Positions 5,047-5,147 of a stretch of DNA of 5,147 bases are shown one piece after another. A model generated the notes under the pieces. The model did not search any database, was not told where the DNA came from, and worked only from the letters and a program-made list of their open reading frames with translations. The stretch lies in assembly GCA_035705495.1 (NCBI GenBank), contig DASSWB010000019.1, forward strand, positions 1 to 5,147. Direction: 5' to 3'. This stretch comes from DASSWB01 sp035705495. Lineage in GTDB: Bacteria; Bacteroidota; Bacteroidia; Flavobacteriales; Flavobacteriaceae. Every line of letters begins with the position of its first letter. Positions within the stretch are counted from its first letter, which is position 1. The translations under genes were made by a program, and so were the position numbers.

Positions 5047-5147
5047 CTAAAAAAGTGAGTTCACCGATTCTTTATACGTTTGTCCAATCGGAATTTTTTG
5101 GCTTCCGATGCTGATTTGATTTCCTTCCACGAAGCTTATTTTATCAA
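5047..5147 (-). CDS. LytTR-family DNA-binding protein, C-terminal fragment
   Basis: On the minus strand an open frame enters from the right edge and ends at TAG (complement of 5047-5049), giving 32 visible residues. They read DKISFVEGNQISIGSQKIPIG and continue QTYKESVNSLF in the same frame. This is the end of a LytTR domain: the V/IEGNxIxIG-xKIPIG-xxYK pattern is the closing pair of beta-strands and the last helix that contacts DNA in LytTR transcription regulators. The rest, probably a receiver domain in a LytR/AlgR-type response regulator, lies outside the window. The gene is cut by the window edge, not by mutation. It is convergent with the SpoIIAA-like gene. The call rests on a short stretch, but the match is characteristic. 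Confidence 0.72.
   Translation of the reverse strand, partial: DKISFVEGNQISIGSQKIPIGQTYKESVNSLF

Noticed and set aside
5036..5054. T/A hairpin between the convergent genes as a bidirectional terminator
   Set aside because: The A/T-only stem has no T tail on either strand.

Overview
The window looks like ordinary chromosomal DNA from a member of the Bacteroidota, most likely class Flavobacteriia (Flavobacteriaceae or Weeksellaceae). The evidence is low GC with AT-rich spacers, few strong Shine-Dalgarno sites, three upstream regions that resemble the Bacteroidota promoter (TTG, about 19-21 bases, TAnnTTTG), and protein families typical of that group: an ECF sigma factor with a short, Tyr/Glu-rich region 2, a J-domain/KTSC fusion, a LytTR regulator tail and LpxD. 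No species can be named from the sequence alone. No rRNA, tRNA, CRISPR array, insertion sequence or phage gene was seen.

Layout. Bases 1-1413 hold a tight plus-strand operon: an ECF sigma factor with a non-ATG start, an overlapping four-helix membrane protein that may be its anti-sigma partner, and a two-helix 71-residue membrane protein. The last two are joined by a 20-codon reading frame that shares a TAATG stop/start with both neighbours. Bases 1547-2077 encode a membrane-anchored or exported histidine phosphatase. Bases 2214-2669 encode a J-domain/KTSC protein with its own promoter candidate. Bases 2743-3416 hold a two-gene unit: a universal stress protein and, two bases later, a VF530-type small protein. 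Bases 3538-4530 encode an LpxD-type acyltransferase with all key catalytic residues but no other lipid A gene beside it. Bases 4661-5029 encode a SpoIIAA-like (STAS-fold) protein with a promoter candidate and an upstream palindrome. At the right edge, on the minus strand, are the last 32 codons of a LytTR-family DNA-binding protein, convergent with the STAS gene.

How the genes relate. The first three genes probably form a signalling unit in which membrane proteins control a sigma factor. The middle genes (J-KTSC, Usp, VF530, SpoIIAA-like) belong to families often linked to stress or housekeeping, but each seems to be its own transcription unit, so a shared pathway is only a guess. LpxD is an outer-membrane biogenesis enzyme. 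The window looks like core genome rather than a mobile island. Its most unusual points are the coupled micro-ORF, the uncharacterised sigma/membrane-protein operon, the Usp/VF530 coupling with a degenerate Usp ATP loop, and the isolated LpxD.
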